A stretch of 64,000 bases of DNA from Setophaga petechia (lineage: Eukaryota; Chordata; Aves; Passeriformes; Parulidae). The notes under the pieces were generated by a model. It ran no database searches, had not been told where the DNA came from, and saw nothing but the letters and a program-made list of their open reading frames with translations. The stretch lies in assembly GCA_024362935.1 (NCBI GenBank), contig JANCRA010000012.1, forward strand, positions 8,804,001 through 8,868,000, read 5' to 3'. The stretch's first letter is position 1, and the number at the start of each line of letters is the position of its first letter. Made by a program: the position numbers and the translations under genes. This document shows, piece by piece, positions 20,601 through 32,300 of this stretch.

Positions 20601-22034
20601 CAGGGATGCCTTTAATAGATGTTTAACTAATCAATCATTGGATCATGCAATTCCTAGTTCCCTTCTAGTAGGCATTTTTCCTGTTAATTGGTTTACCTGT
20701 GCACTGATCTCACACCACAGCCCAGTGTCCTCCTCCTATTCCTGTCCATCTTTCCAAACTCCTTTGTTGTTAAATGGAACTTGTTTCTTTCAAGAACCAT
20801 CTTTACTTTAACAATTTATTTAGTAGATTTATTTTGACAATCAAACTAGTATTAAAATGCTGATTTTAATCCTGCCCCAGGGTAACAGCTTTGGGCTGAG
20901 CTGCTTTAGTTTTCAGACACAAGAAACCAGTGCTGGGCTTGCTGAGGGTGCTCTGTGGCAGGATGTATCACACCCAGCTTTGCCTCTTGCCTCTTTTCTC
21001 TCAACAGGACTACAAGGTCTTGTACAGGGAAATTATTTATAACCTCTACTGTCATGAAAGAAATTAGGTAGAAACCCACATAGGAGCACTCTAGTTAGGA
21101 TCTAGAACTGCATTTTGCCAAAAGAGAGAGCTGGCATCTCCTGGAGTGAAAGATTGCATTTGTTCCTCCTCAAAGAACAAGAAAATGCGAGGATGTCCCC
21201 ACCCCTGTGGACAGATGGACAGGTATATCCATCCTGCACCTCTTCAAAGGTGCAAAGCCTTCATGCCCAGTGGTGGGTTCACTCTCAGGGTGGTGCTGCT
21301 TCCTGGAGGCTGGGATCTGCTGGAGCAATCCCATGGACACAAGAGCACATTTATGTGTTTTGACATAAGGGTGACACCAGAATGCCTTCACAGCTGTGCT
21401 CAGCAGTGTGTAGGAGTGAGGCTGTTGGTCAAACTTGCCACTGATGGAATTCTGAGCTTTGGGAGAAGCCAATATCAATCATTCTCAGCATCTTCAGCAC
21501 CAGCCTCTGTTACAGGAAGAACCATCTGATTCTGTGAGCACTTTCCCCACATCCCTCTATGGTCTAAGCAAATTTCTTAGCTGCCTCCTCACTCCTGTGC
21601 TGGGGCACTTCTTGTTGGGAGGGCTGGGGATAATGTCTCTCTCCCCCTGTGCTCCCAGGCTGAGTTGCTGCCCCCCAGCTGGCGGGGACACTGCCACCCT
21701 CATCCTCACCATGGGGCTCCCTGAAGAGAATGTGGCAGCACCAGTGGCTGCCGTGTCATTTGTCACCCCTGCTGCAGGGTGACAGCTAATCTCTCACTGA
21801 TTCTAATTCTTTTTAATGAGAGTAAATGGACTTTAAACCTCCAAATGAATGATTTCAGGCAGGGGAAGGTCGATGCATGGCTCAGTCTTGCTGAGCAACT
21901 TTGTGTGCTCAGGCTAAGATGAATTAGCTGGTGGTGGGTGAGAAATGTGTGGCTGTGCCTCTGCTCCAGGAGACACAGGTACCCAGGCAGCCCCTGGCTG
22001 CTGTGACCTCTCCTGCTTCTATGGAGATACCAAC
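17686..22034. other. Intergenic, no gene recognised
   Basis: From 17.7 to 19.8 kb the sequence is somewhat GC-richer, with overlapping open frames of 60-125 codons in several phases, none with a recognisable family or splice pattern. From 19.8 to 22.0 kb it is AT-rich or mixed. I see no repeat element in it. Confidence 0.65.
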
Positions 22035-22420
22035 TGTAGCCATGATATTTTCTGAAAAATCCTTTCCTTAGGATTTTTTCTATTGAGAAGCTGAGAGGCC
22101 TCAAGAACAAAATGTAAACAATGGTTATCTGCTGCTGTGGAATGCAACAGGTGCATCTGTGATTGGTCTCATGTGCTTGTTTCTCATTAATGACCAATCA
22201 CAGTCAGCTGGCTCAGACTCTCTGTCCGAGACACAAGCCTTTGTTATTCATTCCTTCTTTTTCTATTCTTAGCTAGCCTTCTGGTGAAATCCTTTCTTCT
22301 ATTCTTTTAGTATAGTTTTAATAAAATATATATCATAAAATAATAAATCAAGCCTTCTGAAATATGGAGTCAGATCCTCATCTCTTCCCTCATCCTAAGA
22401 CCCCTGTGAACACCATCACA
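22035..22420 (+). mobile_element. Solo LTR of a songbird-type endogenous retrovirus, copy 1
   Basis: The element starts TGTAGCCATG and ends CACCATCACA, giving TG...CA termini over 386 bp. It is clearly homologous, in opposite orientation, to the element at 36,165-36,549. Shared segments include CTGCTGTGGAATGCAACAGG, a CCAATCACAG box, and an AATAAATCAAGCCTTCTGA polyadenylation region with AATAAA at 22,342. No internal retroviral sequence adjoins either end. I cannot see a matching target-site duplication, so it may be older or altered at an end. Confidence 0.85.
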
Positions 22421-24284
22421 ACAGACAATTTTTCCATGACTTGCCTTAGTGGCAGGATGCACACTTGTGTTGGGCACAGTCACAGGGAAGGATTCCATGA
22501 GGTTCCAGTGCTGGCAGGGAGTTACCAGGACAAGAACCACTGGAAAACAATCCAGCACAGCCTGGCCACTGACCATCAACCTGGTGAGGCCACTGTGGCA
22601 TGTATGGGCTTAACGTGTGGGTGCAGGTATGGCTGGGAGGGGTCCAAGCAAAGGAGAAGGAGATATCGTGTAGACAAAGAGGAACAAATATGATTTCTTT
22701 TCCAAGGAAAAACTACTTTTAGAACAAAAATAGGAAACCCTGGAGGAGTTGGGGTGCTGCTGCTCTGCCATCCTTTGCTTCTGAGAGCAAGGCAGGGATC
22801 TGGAAAGCAGCTGCCAAACAGACCCGGGGAGCAAGTCCAAAGCATGTGGCAACCACAGCTGGCACCATCTCAGCCCCCAGGCTTTGTTCTCCTGGGACTG
22901 AAAACCCATAGGGTGGCTGTCCCTGACTCTGCTCTCATATAAATCACTACAAATCAGACACAGAGTGACATTAGTGCCATCTGTGCCTCATTCTCAGACT
23001 CTCATATGCCATTTCACAGGGATTCCCTAACTTCTTGGTGCAAGTCTCCTTTTCCACACATTCTAAAGGAAGTTAATTAACCTGATCCTGTTAATGTGTA
23101 AATGAAGTTGAAATATTTGCTGGTAGAACACAGAGCTTGGGTTGACACTGACAGCTATAAATGGAGCTAGAGCAAAATGTAGAATCTGGAAACAGAACTG
23201 GGTATGCACATGAGGCTGAGCTGGTTTGATGGGGAGCACTGATTTTCCCCTACAGTCAATTGCTGCCACAGCTTCTCAAATACTCCCTGTTCTCTTTTTG
23301 TTCCAAAGCTGAGAACCACCTGCAGCACTGGAGAAAGGATAGATGAAGCAATTGCTCTTTCTGTCTTTTCTGTTCTTGGCAACAAGGGAAGAGCAAATTG
23401 TGAGGGGGAAAAAAAAAGAAACAAATACATCTCTGCCAAGATGAGATTTGTCCTTTTGGTCAGTGGGCTGAGCAGAGCTCACAGCATCTTTTTCAGAGGA
23501 ATCATGACTGCAGTGAAAATTACAACACGGGTGTCAGGAAATTCAAAGCTTTCCCACATGAAATGACCAGAGGAGATTTTTTGTCGCTGAAGACTATTAG
23601 CCTCTTCCCCAAAGACATCACAGGATTTAAAAGTGCAAGCAGATTTTCTCAAGTGACAGGATATAAATCTCTGTCTCAAGGGCAATAGAAATGAAAGTAC
23701 TTCAAGTGCAATTGGAAAATCTTTCATTGTTTCTTACCGGGTACAACCAAACAAAATTAAATGTCTATTTTTTTCCTTACTCAGGGCTATGCATCTTGTA
23801 GATAAAGGAAGATAAATGTACAACCATCCGCCTCTGGCAGCTTGTGTGGTTGATACTCTGTGCACAGGACTGTAGAAAACCAACTTGCAGAGTGAGGCAT
23901 TGACTCATCTGTACAGAAATCAGGCCCTATTTTTTCTTTCAGCCAGGGAAGATCCAATATCAACATTGCTGTCATAGCAGTTGCACAGGGAAATAAGTGA
24001 TTTCCTGTCTGAGCGTGTTCCATCACTCAGCATTTTATTTTTGTGCTAAACCAAAGCCAGGCATGTCACCCCACCCTGAGCTGGGGCACTCTTCCCCATC
24101 CCCTGCCACTGGAAAGGCACTGGGAAAACATCACAGGGGTAAAACCTGACACAAGGAGCTCCCTCAGTACCAGTGCCAAAGCCTTCTCTGGAAGTGTGTA
24201 GCCAGGACAGACTTTTTTTGACTTTTGGAATAGCCAAAGACTATTCTCTCAGCACATACCCCTTTCTCCCAGAGCTGTCGGTCT
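22421..24284. other. Intergenic between two solo LTRs
   Basis: This is mixed-composition sequence with short open frames only. No gene, LTR or CR1 end was recognised. Confidence 0.65.
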
Positions 24285-24891
24285 TGTCCTGGTTTTGGCT
24301 GGGATAGAGTTCATTTTTTTACTTAGTAGCTGGTACAGTGCTGTGTTTGGGATTTAGAATGGGAATAATGTTGGTATCACACTGATAGTGGTTTAGTGGT
24401 TGCTCAGTAGTGCTGACCCCTAAGTCAAGGACTTTCAGTGTCTTGTGCTCTGTCATGAGCAGGTGCACCAGAAATCAGGAGGAGCATGGCCAGGACAGCT
24501 GACCCAGACTGACAAAGGGATATTCCATACCATGGGATGCCATGCCCAGTCTATAAATGGGGGTACTTGGCTGGGAGGAGCTAATCACTGCTCAGGGATG
24601 GGAGAGACATTGGTCAACAGGAGGTGAGAATTGTGTCGGGCATCACATGGATTTTCCTTTGGATTTTACTCCTTTCCCTCTACCTCTCTTTTCCATTACA
24701 ATTGGTTCTGCTAATATATTTATTGTATTTTACTTTATTTCAATGCTTAGTTCAATGTTTTACTTTATTAAAATGTTCTTAACTCACTGGCTCTACTTTT
24801 TTCAGATTCTCTTCTTCATCCTAATGAAAGAGTGGGAGGTGAATAAGTGACCACGTGGGGCTTTATTGCTGCCTGAGGTTAAACTATGACA
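24285..24891 (+). mobile_element. Solo LTR, avian ERVL-type
   Basis: The 607-bp element begins TGTCCTGGTTTTGGCTGGGA and ends GGTTAAACTATGACA, which I recognise as a common avian LTR family; the ERVL assignment is from memory. A TATAAA box lies at 24,552 after a typical U3 segment (GGTATTCCATACCATGGGA-like), and an AT-rich U5 follows. There is no internal region. The flanks ggtct and ccttg do not match, so no target duplication survives. Confidence 0.82.
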
Positions 24892-26609
24892 CCTTGGCAC
24901 ATCTTCCAGCCCAAACTTGCTCCAGAGCCCAGGAGATAACGAAACCTTCTGTCTGGCTGTGTAAATAATGGAGAAAAAAACACCAGATATTTTCTGCTCT
25001 TATTTTTTTTTTCCCCCTTTCAGTAGTAATCATTCTTATAATAAGACAGAAGGGTTAACCAGCGTTTTAAAACCATCCCGCTTGGGTGCAGTGCCTCTGA
25101 TGTCCGTGAGAGGGCTGTGGGCAAGCGCATTTCGGTGTTTCACACTAGAACAGAAAAATACAGAAAAATACAGAAAAACGCTCTGCCAGCTGCTTGCACA
25201 ATCCATGGGCAGCCTTGCTCCCCCCCAGGCTTTTGCACAATCGCTGCTGTCAGCGAGGTGCCCTGGGGGCAGAGGCAGCAGCCGGGTGCAGTGTCACCTC
25301 CTCTGCCCAAAGCAGCCCTGGCAGCGGCAAACCCATTACAGGACTCCATGCGTCCAGGGGTTCTGCTCCCACCCTGGCTCCCCACAGGCTTCTGGGCGAT
25401 TTTTAGCATTGCCAGAGTGTTTGAGACAAGTGCCAAGGATTGATTTTCTTAATATGGCAGTTGAAATAAACCTCATTTTTATCACACACAGCTGAAAGAT
25501 TCTGACAGATCCAAAATTATATGTTTTGTGTCTGATCAGGTAAGAATTTATTATCCTTATTAAATAAAGAACATTTCAGAATAAAAAGTGCTTCCACGGT
25601 GGAAAAACTAGAGCACTTGAACAGAAAACATGTAAAAGTGGAATCTTGCCTCTAAGTAAAAATATTTCATAGCTTTTCCTTCTCTGTATATATCATACCA
25701 TTACCTTAATCCAAAAGATGCTTCCTAAATTAGATATAGGTTTTGGTCAACACCTGAGAGGTTTTGGGTGAGTAAGTGATCTGTAAGAAAGAAAAGAAAA
25801 AAAAGAAGAATAAAAAAGGAAAACACAAACCCCAAAACCTTTTCTCGATCTGAGAGTTTGTTTCCATTCACTTTTGCAGTCCCCAAGAGAGCTGTTGGCT
25901 CTTTTGAGTGCACCTTGAGGGAAATTCAATCCAGCCCTGAGGTCAACATGAATGTCAGCATTACCTAGATGGACAGGTCCTGCTTGAGAGGGGCATGATC
26001 TATGGACTTTGCTGCTTAGTTGCAAAGGGCTGAATGTGCCCTTTAGATTGCTCCTTCATCTCATCTGAGACTTTGTACATTATTTTTGGGACATTAAGCA
26101 CAGCAGGATGAGTCCTCCAGGGAAATTTTGCAGCGTTGCCAGCATTCTGATGGCTGGTCCCCTGGAACTCGGTGTACTGCTATCTCCAGCTTCTGGAGTC
26201 ATATGATTGTGTGAGGATCTCAGCTTTCACAACAATGAAAAGCAGGGTTTTAGTCATTGAGACTGTGGAGAAAAGCTGGCAAATGTGACCTCCAAAAGGT
26301 CATGGATCAAAAAACAAATCAAAGGGATCTCAGCTATATCAAGCACCTGATTTTTAAATGCATAGCTTAAAAACAGCATCATTTTGAGGACTACTGTTAA
26401 ATTTTGAATAGTTGGAATTTTCGTGATAAAAGAAAAAATTGCTTCTTGCTTTTTTTCTTCTTCCCTCCTTGCACTTCTTCCTTCCTTTCTAAGGCTCCAT
26501 CCTGTTGCTTATGCTCCTCGGCTTCTCTCAGTCTGGAGCTGCCAGTGGACACCAGTCAGACAGCGTGTGAGTACTGGGAATTTTCCAGGTTTACAAAATG
26601 TTTTCCTAG
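24892..26609. other. Intergenic, no gene recognised
   Basis: The interval contains a short threefold CAGAAAAATA-type repeat at about 25,150-25,179 and several A-rich tracts. The frame at 24,968-25,495 (175 codons) has no recognisable similarity or splice context. Confidence 0.65.
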
Positions 26610-26815
26610 CATCTGCCAAAGCCGACGGCGGCCGTGGCTGAACACGTGCCGCTGGAAAATCACAAGCGGGCTGGCTGCCAGGGATGCCGGGCTCTTTGGA
26701 CCGGGGCACCCGGGGCGCTCTGAGCGAGGAGGGCGCGGGGCAGGGACCGAGCGGGCACGGCTCCGGGCACGGCTCCGGGAGCTCCGCCTGCCCTCGGGAG
26801 GGAACCTCCACTTGT
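26610..26815. promoter_or_regulatory. Short CpG-dense patch, possible orphan promoter or CpG island
   Basis: About 200 bp are strikingly rich in CG dinucleotides in an otherwise CpG-poor interval. They include a CACGTG E-box near 26,644, GGGCGC and GGGGCGCTC-like GC boxes, and a short direct repeat of cacggctccggg. No coding exon is evident beside it. It ends about 100 bp before an endogenous retroviral LTR. It could be a small CpG island for a noncoding transcript or sequence carried with the insertion. Confidence 0.4.
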
Positions 26816-26919
26816 AATCAAACAGCTTAACTCGAAATACGGTGTTCCGCAGGGAATAAACCATCTCAGCAAATGGCTTGCTCTCGGAGTCTCTGCTGGT
26901 CAGAGTGAGCCCGAGATAA

Positions 26920-27505
26920 GTCAGAAAGTCTCTTTTCCCAGCCCGGCGCTCGAAGAAGGAGTCAGAGCTCTTCATTTCTCGGTCTCAAGGTTGTTTATTG
27001 GATCTTACCCATAAAATTCTTTCTCCTGTCCTGCCAGGTCTGCTCAACAAGACAGTCTAAGGCACTCTGCCTGCCCCCGGGGCGGTGTTATCTTTTTATA
27101 CTAAAAACATGTACAATATTTACAGTGACTTACCAATACCTATCACCTATGTTAGACAGTGAGCTTCTACTCTAAACCAAGCTAGAAGTGCCAACACCAC
27201 AGCAGAAGATGGAGGCCAAGAAGAAGGAGAAAGGCAGGACTTGCCCAGATTCCTCCATCTTGCCTCCTGAACCCTCATTCTAAAAACCCCCAAAAAATCT
27301 ATTTTTCACCCCATGATAAATTCACTATCATTCTACTTAAACTTTCGTGGCTTGTAATTCTTCATATAAAGGTTGGTAATTGTTTTTTCCAAGGGCTAAA
27401 TCATAGGCACAGGGGTCTTGGGCTCTGTGCCAAGGTCTCTGAGCCCCCTGGGCAGGGGCTCGAGTCCTCCAGGGCAGCCAGAGGAATTTCCTGGGTTCGA
27501 CAGCT
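26920..27505 (-). mobile_element. Endogenous retrovirus fragment: internal tail plus LTR, arm A of an inverted pair
   Basis: Read on the minus strand, this is about 200 bp of internal sequence, with a short open frame ending in LQATKV and a stop, followed by an LTR. The LTR shows a U3 segment, TATAAAAAGATAACACC, AATAAA just before CAACCTTGAGA, and a U5 ending near GACTTTCTGA. It is homologous over its whole length to 27,640-28,226 in the opposite orientation. It is a truncated remnant; no gag, pol or full env is present. The LTR start and family are inferred. Confidence 0.75.
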
Positions 27506-27639
27506 TGCTGACATTCAATCACAGTTCAGCAAGGATATTCCCAGCCCCCCTTGAATCTTCTGCCAAGCCATTAAACCCTCTTACTTGGTGATGGGCGTTT
27601 GCAAAAGGAGGCTAAAAGGGAGGCTACAGAACAATTATG

Positions 27640-28226
27640 TGTCGGAACCCAGGAAATTCCTCTGACTGCCCAGGAGGACTCGAGACCCTGGCAGGGGGCT
27701 CAGACACGTTGGCACAGAGTCAAAAATACCCGTGCCTTCGATTTTAATCCGTGGAAACAATTACCAAGTTTATGCAAAGAGTTACAAGCCACTAGAGTTT
27801 GAATAGAATGATAGTGAAATTATCACCGTGTGAAAATGTAGAATTTTTGGGTTTTAGAATGGGAGTTAAGGAGGCAGGATGGAGGGATTTGGGTGGGTCC
27901 TGCCCTTCCTCCTGTTTCCTCTTAGCCTCCATCTTCTGCTATGATGGGGGCACTTATGGATTGGTTTAGAGTAGAGACAGACTGTCTAACATAGGTGATA
28001 GGTATTGGGAAGTTATTGTAAATAAAGTACATGTAGTTTTTGGTTTAAAAAGATAACACCACCCTGAGGGGGGTCAGTGTGCCACAACCCAACCTGCTGG
28101 ACAGATCTCAGCAGGTCAGAAAGACGATGAATTAGATAAGAGAAAATAAACAACCTTGAGAATGAGAGCCAAGGAATCCTGTCTTCTTCTTTGGTCTCGG
28201 GGCTTGGAGAAAGAGACTTTCTAACA
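27640..28226 (+). mobile_element. Endogenous retrovirus fragment: internal tail plus LTR, arm B of an inverted pair
   Basis: This is the plus-strand counterpart of arm A. It has the same internal tail (frame ending LQATRV then stop), an LTR with AGATAACACCACC downstream of a degraded TATA-like box, AATAAACAACCTTGAGA, and an end at GACTTTCTAACA. Scattered substitutions and small indels separate the two arms, so they are old or came from different insertions. It is not coding-competent. Confidence 0.75.
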
Positions 28227-29286
28227 CTCGACACCTCATCAGTTATGTACTGTGAGTGCAAGAAGGAGTGTGGTATAGGAAATTTTAAATTTATATTTCC
28301 TGTGTATGTCCATACCCTCTGGCAGCGCTCAAAATGGGGGGAAAGATATCTTAGAGTATGGAAGTTTTTGTCCCAGCCTTAAATGAGATGTAACACACAG
28401 GATTTGGTGATGGAGTTCATTTGCTATTCCATTTATTGTTTTTAATTTATGGCAACTTAATGAAAAAAAATCATATCTATCTTGCAGTGGTTTCGTCAAA
28501 ACTTTTAGAGCCTATATTCTGCCTTCTATTAACAGTATGCATTTTTATCAGGTGCTTGAAGTTCATATCTTAATGTAGATTATGTTCACATACATTACAT
28601 GCCTAGCCTATATATATACCTGTTTGAGGAAGATCCTAAAAATCCCACACTGTCTGTTTTGGATGTTAACAGGAGAGCATGGAGAAGGTAGAAATTTTAG
28701 GCCCTATGAACAACCAAGAATTTGGTGCATGCTCAGTGCAGAAGGGATGAAGGGAGGAAATACAAGTGGATTTATGGCTTTGCAGACCCAGCCTAGCTGG
28801 GACAGCCTCGCAGTGTGCTGCCTGTGCTCCTCAGAGGCTGGTGCAGCTTTATGTTCCCAAACGCTGCCTGGGGTGACAGACTGCCAGCAGGACCGATTAA
28901 ACCAGCTACTGGAAAAATCCCCGGGAAGCTTGTCAAAACACAGCATTTCCAGCACTGAAACACGAGCTGTGGTAGTGCCTGGAACCCCCTCCTGGGTTCG
29001 GCTGTTTGAGTTTCCCGATCACACGGGGAGGTGGCAGCACGCGGGTGCCACCCCCAGCACAGCTGGGCGCTACTGACAGGCTGGAAGACACATTGCAGTG
29101 GCACCAGCCAGTTTGTATGACCCCAGAGTAACCACATAATTAAGAAACACAGGTCTTCCTTCTCAGCTTTCTGTTCTTCAAGATTTTCCCTGTGCAAAGG
29201 GCTCGTTGATGAGCATGATGAATGGCTCATGAAATGGCTTGTACAGCAGGATGCTTACAATAAAACGGATTTGGAGTATAAAAGGC

Positions 29287-29359
<73 letters not shown>

Positions 29360-32300
29360 CTGTGCCTGGATGGTTTCTTGCCAGCCTCCTGCTGCCTTCT
29401 ATCTCCCATCCCCGGAGGATCCCCCAGGACTGATTAGCACGAGAGAGCCCTGTGAGAAATGGAGGCGGTGTGGAGGAGGGAGGTGATGGCTGGAGGGCGA
29501 AACCAGGCTTGCAAGCACTGACACAAGCACCACAAGTGCCTGGAGAGGTGGGAGAGTGATGAGAGTCTCTGCAAGAGGGAATGAGAAGAAAATCCCAGGC
29601 AACTCCTCCCGCTATGGGTGCTCCAGCCCTCCCACAAAAATGCTGCTCTGATATGAGAAAAATTCAAGAGTGGCAAGGGGAGCCTCGAGTGCTGTCAGTC
29701 AGAAAAATGGTGAGGGACTCCAGAGCAGGAACTGGCCGTGTAGGCCAGACATACGTTTCAGGAGTGACAGTGGTCCAGGGATGGTTACAATCAGCACACA
29801 GAGCCACCCCGGTTTGGAGGCTGAGGCTTTATGAGCAGAAAGTCACAGAACACCACGGCAGCTGGCTCAGAGTTCAGGAAGGCCCCTGGCCACATTTCAG
29901 TTGCTGCAGCTGAAACACCTTAGGAAATGAAGGTTTTCTGCTGCATTTTCTATTACAGTTTACTCTGCATTCATACTGGCACATGCTGCATTAATAAGGT
30001 CTAGAAAGTTAAGAAAACTTTTTTGAAAATTGGAAAGTCTTAAAGCAACTCTTACACATGACTTCTAAATTCTTTCTATAAGGCCCAGCTTTTTACAGCC
30101 CAAATACTTGAAAATCTGGACTTCTCATAAAGGTCACATAAAGGAGATTTTTTTCTTTTGTTTTCCCTGTGATATTGCTTTCCTATGATAATTTTTCAAC
30201 ATTGCAATATCTCTTTGCTCAATTTTCCTGCCAGAGGTCATGCTCCTGTCGAACCCTGCAGTGTGACAGGCAGGTACCAGTAGTGGCCCAATTTATTCCC
30301 TGACTCAAAGCAGCAAGAAAAGGCCAGGATCACTGTGTGCCTGCTTGATTTGTTTCTGCTAAATGTCAGGTGCTGAAGTAGTGTTGAGGAAAGATGGTAA
30401 ACATGCAGCTGCCAAATTGCAGTGCCAAAAGTGCATTTGCTTTTTCTACCTGAGCATGATCTTGGCCAAATTCTTGGCTTGTACCAGAAGAGAGCTCACC
30501 CTTGGTTTGAAGGACTATGAACTTTTAGACTAAGGATTTATGAACCGAGTTGCACTTGCATTTAATGACATTAAGAAAGACTTTTTCATTTGCATGGGCT
30601 GCTTGAGACTTATTTAGTTTCTGTTTCAATTTCTAGAGAATTTAGTCCAATCAGATAATAACTGAAATAACTACAAAGTGACATTTTAATTTTCTTGCAT
30701 CCTCTATTTCAGTTTTCACTTTACTTCTCATAGCTGTTTGTATTTTATTTAACCTTTATGTATTTTTGCAATTTGTGATCTAAAATATATTATCTACTCA
30801 GTGCATTTCATTGCTTTCAATTTCTAAACAGACTCTGTAACAATATCTATTGTGTCTCATTTGGCAGACAAATATTACCTGTTTGACCATCTGTATTCCT
30901 GTATAGTTATTCCACCCAACTCCACAGACTTCCTTTCTCACCATTTAGAATAAGAAATATTTGTACTGTTAAAAAGATTAATTGTTATTTTGTGACCTGA
31001 TGTCTATGACCTGGACTTGAGTTATAAACCTGTCATTTGCCAGGGCTCATTATCCACTGATTGCATAAGCTATTGTTACCAGGATAAATTTCAAATTCAT
31101 CTGAAAATCACAATTAACCAGTTGACCAGCTCTACAAATAAGGTCAGCCAACATCTCCTGTCCCTAAGTTCTGTAAGCTCAGAAGCCAGACTGACTTCTG
31201 AGTTTTAGCTGCCTTGATTTGTGTTATAATGAGAAATATCTCATTTCAGATTCAAATTACAACATTAGCTCAAGTGTGTTGGCAAGTCTTTTAAAGACTC
31301 TCATATTCTAAATATGTACATAGATGATAAAGTAGCAAGATCTGAAATAATTACTATTTATATCCTGTCCTTGTTTCCTCCAAAACCAGCACTTTAGACT
31401 TAGATATTGTTTTCAAAATGATTAAGCTGACTCCTAGAATGTTTTTCCTAAAATGTTTTTGTTTTTTCAAGTCCAATAATGCTTCACAACTATTTCCATC
31501 TGGTAGTAATAGTCTTGTTTATTCTGGAACATCTTGGTTTATATTATGCCTCTGTGTAACAAAATCTATTGAAATCATGCAAAACACCAATCTCTCTGCC
31601 AAAGTCAATAAAATTACTACTTGTTGAAGAAAACAGTAAACAACAGAACTTCATAATGTTGTCATTAGCACATACTTTGTCAACACTTGGAAAATCTGGA
31701 AACTTCAAGAAAAATAAAGAAGGAAAAAAAGTAATGCATTCAGCTCAGCTGTATAATTAATTATACATAAAGTTTTAATGAGGTTTGGTTAAAAATGCAA
31801 ACAATTTTATAGCAGCATTTGCTTCACAGCAGCATGGCAGCAGTAGTTCAGCAAGCAGGGTGGATGTTGTGTTTTATCCATCCATCAAATAAGTGGGCAC
31901 ATTTTAAGGTTTCTGCAGTGCTGAGGGTGAGTGTGCTGCAGCAGGCCCTGAGCTGATCCTGAGTCCAGTTCAGGGGTCCAGTTTGATACATTTGGGAGCT
32001 CCAAAGGCATTTTGTCCTGCCCTGGATTTTCTGCTGGGAGCAGAATTCTACTCTTTGTGTTCAGATGCTCCTGGGACGTTCCCTCAAAACACCTTTTGCT
32101 TTGTGCATGCACAAGATTTTTATGTCCATTTGGTACAAAAAAGTACTATTTATGGGTTTGTTTTTTGTCCTGATCAGTTCAAATGAATGACAGTATAACC
32201 CTGTGCAGAAGAAAGTGCAGCCATGGGTGGAGCATGTTTATTTAGCTGTCAGTGCCAACCAAGTAAAACATAAAACACCACAAAACCCAGAGGTTGGCTG

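Noticed and set aside
24968..25495. 175-codon plus-strand open frame
   Set aside because: No recognisable motif or splice context, several other frames are also open locally, and the sequence is GC-enriched. It is consistent with chance.
28582..29076. 164-codon plus-strand open frame
   Set aside because: No family resemblance, no splice signals forming a gene, and overlapping open frames on the other strand.
29227..29486. Open frames with poly-Asn, poly-Tyr or poly-Ile
   Set aside because: They are translations of the TTA microsatellite.
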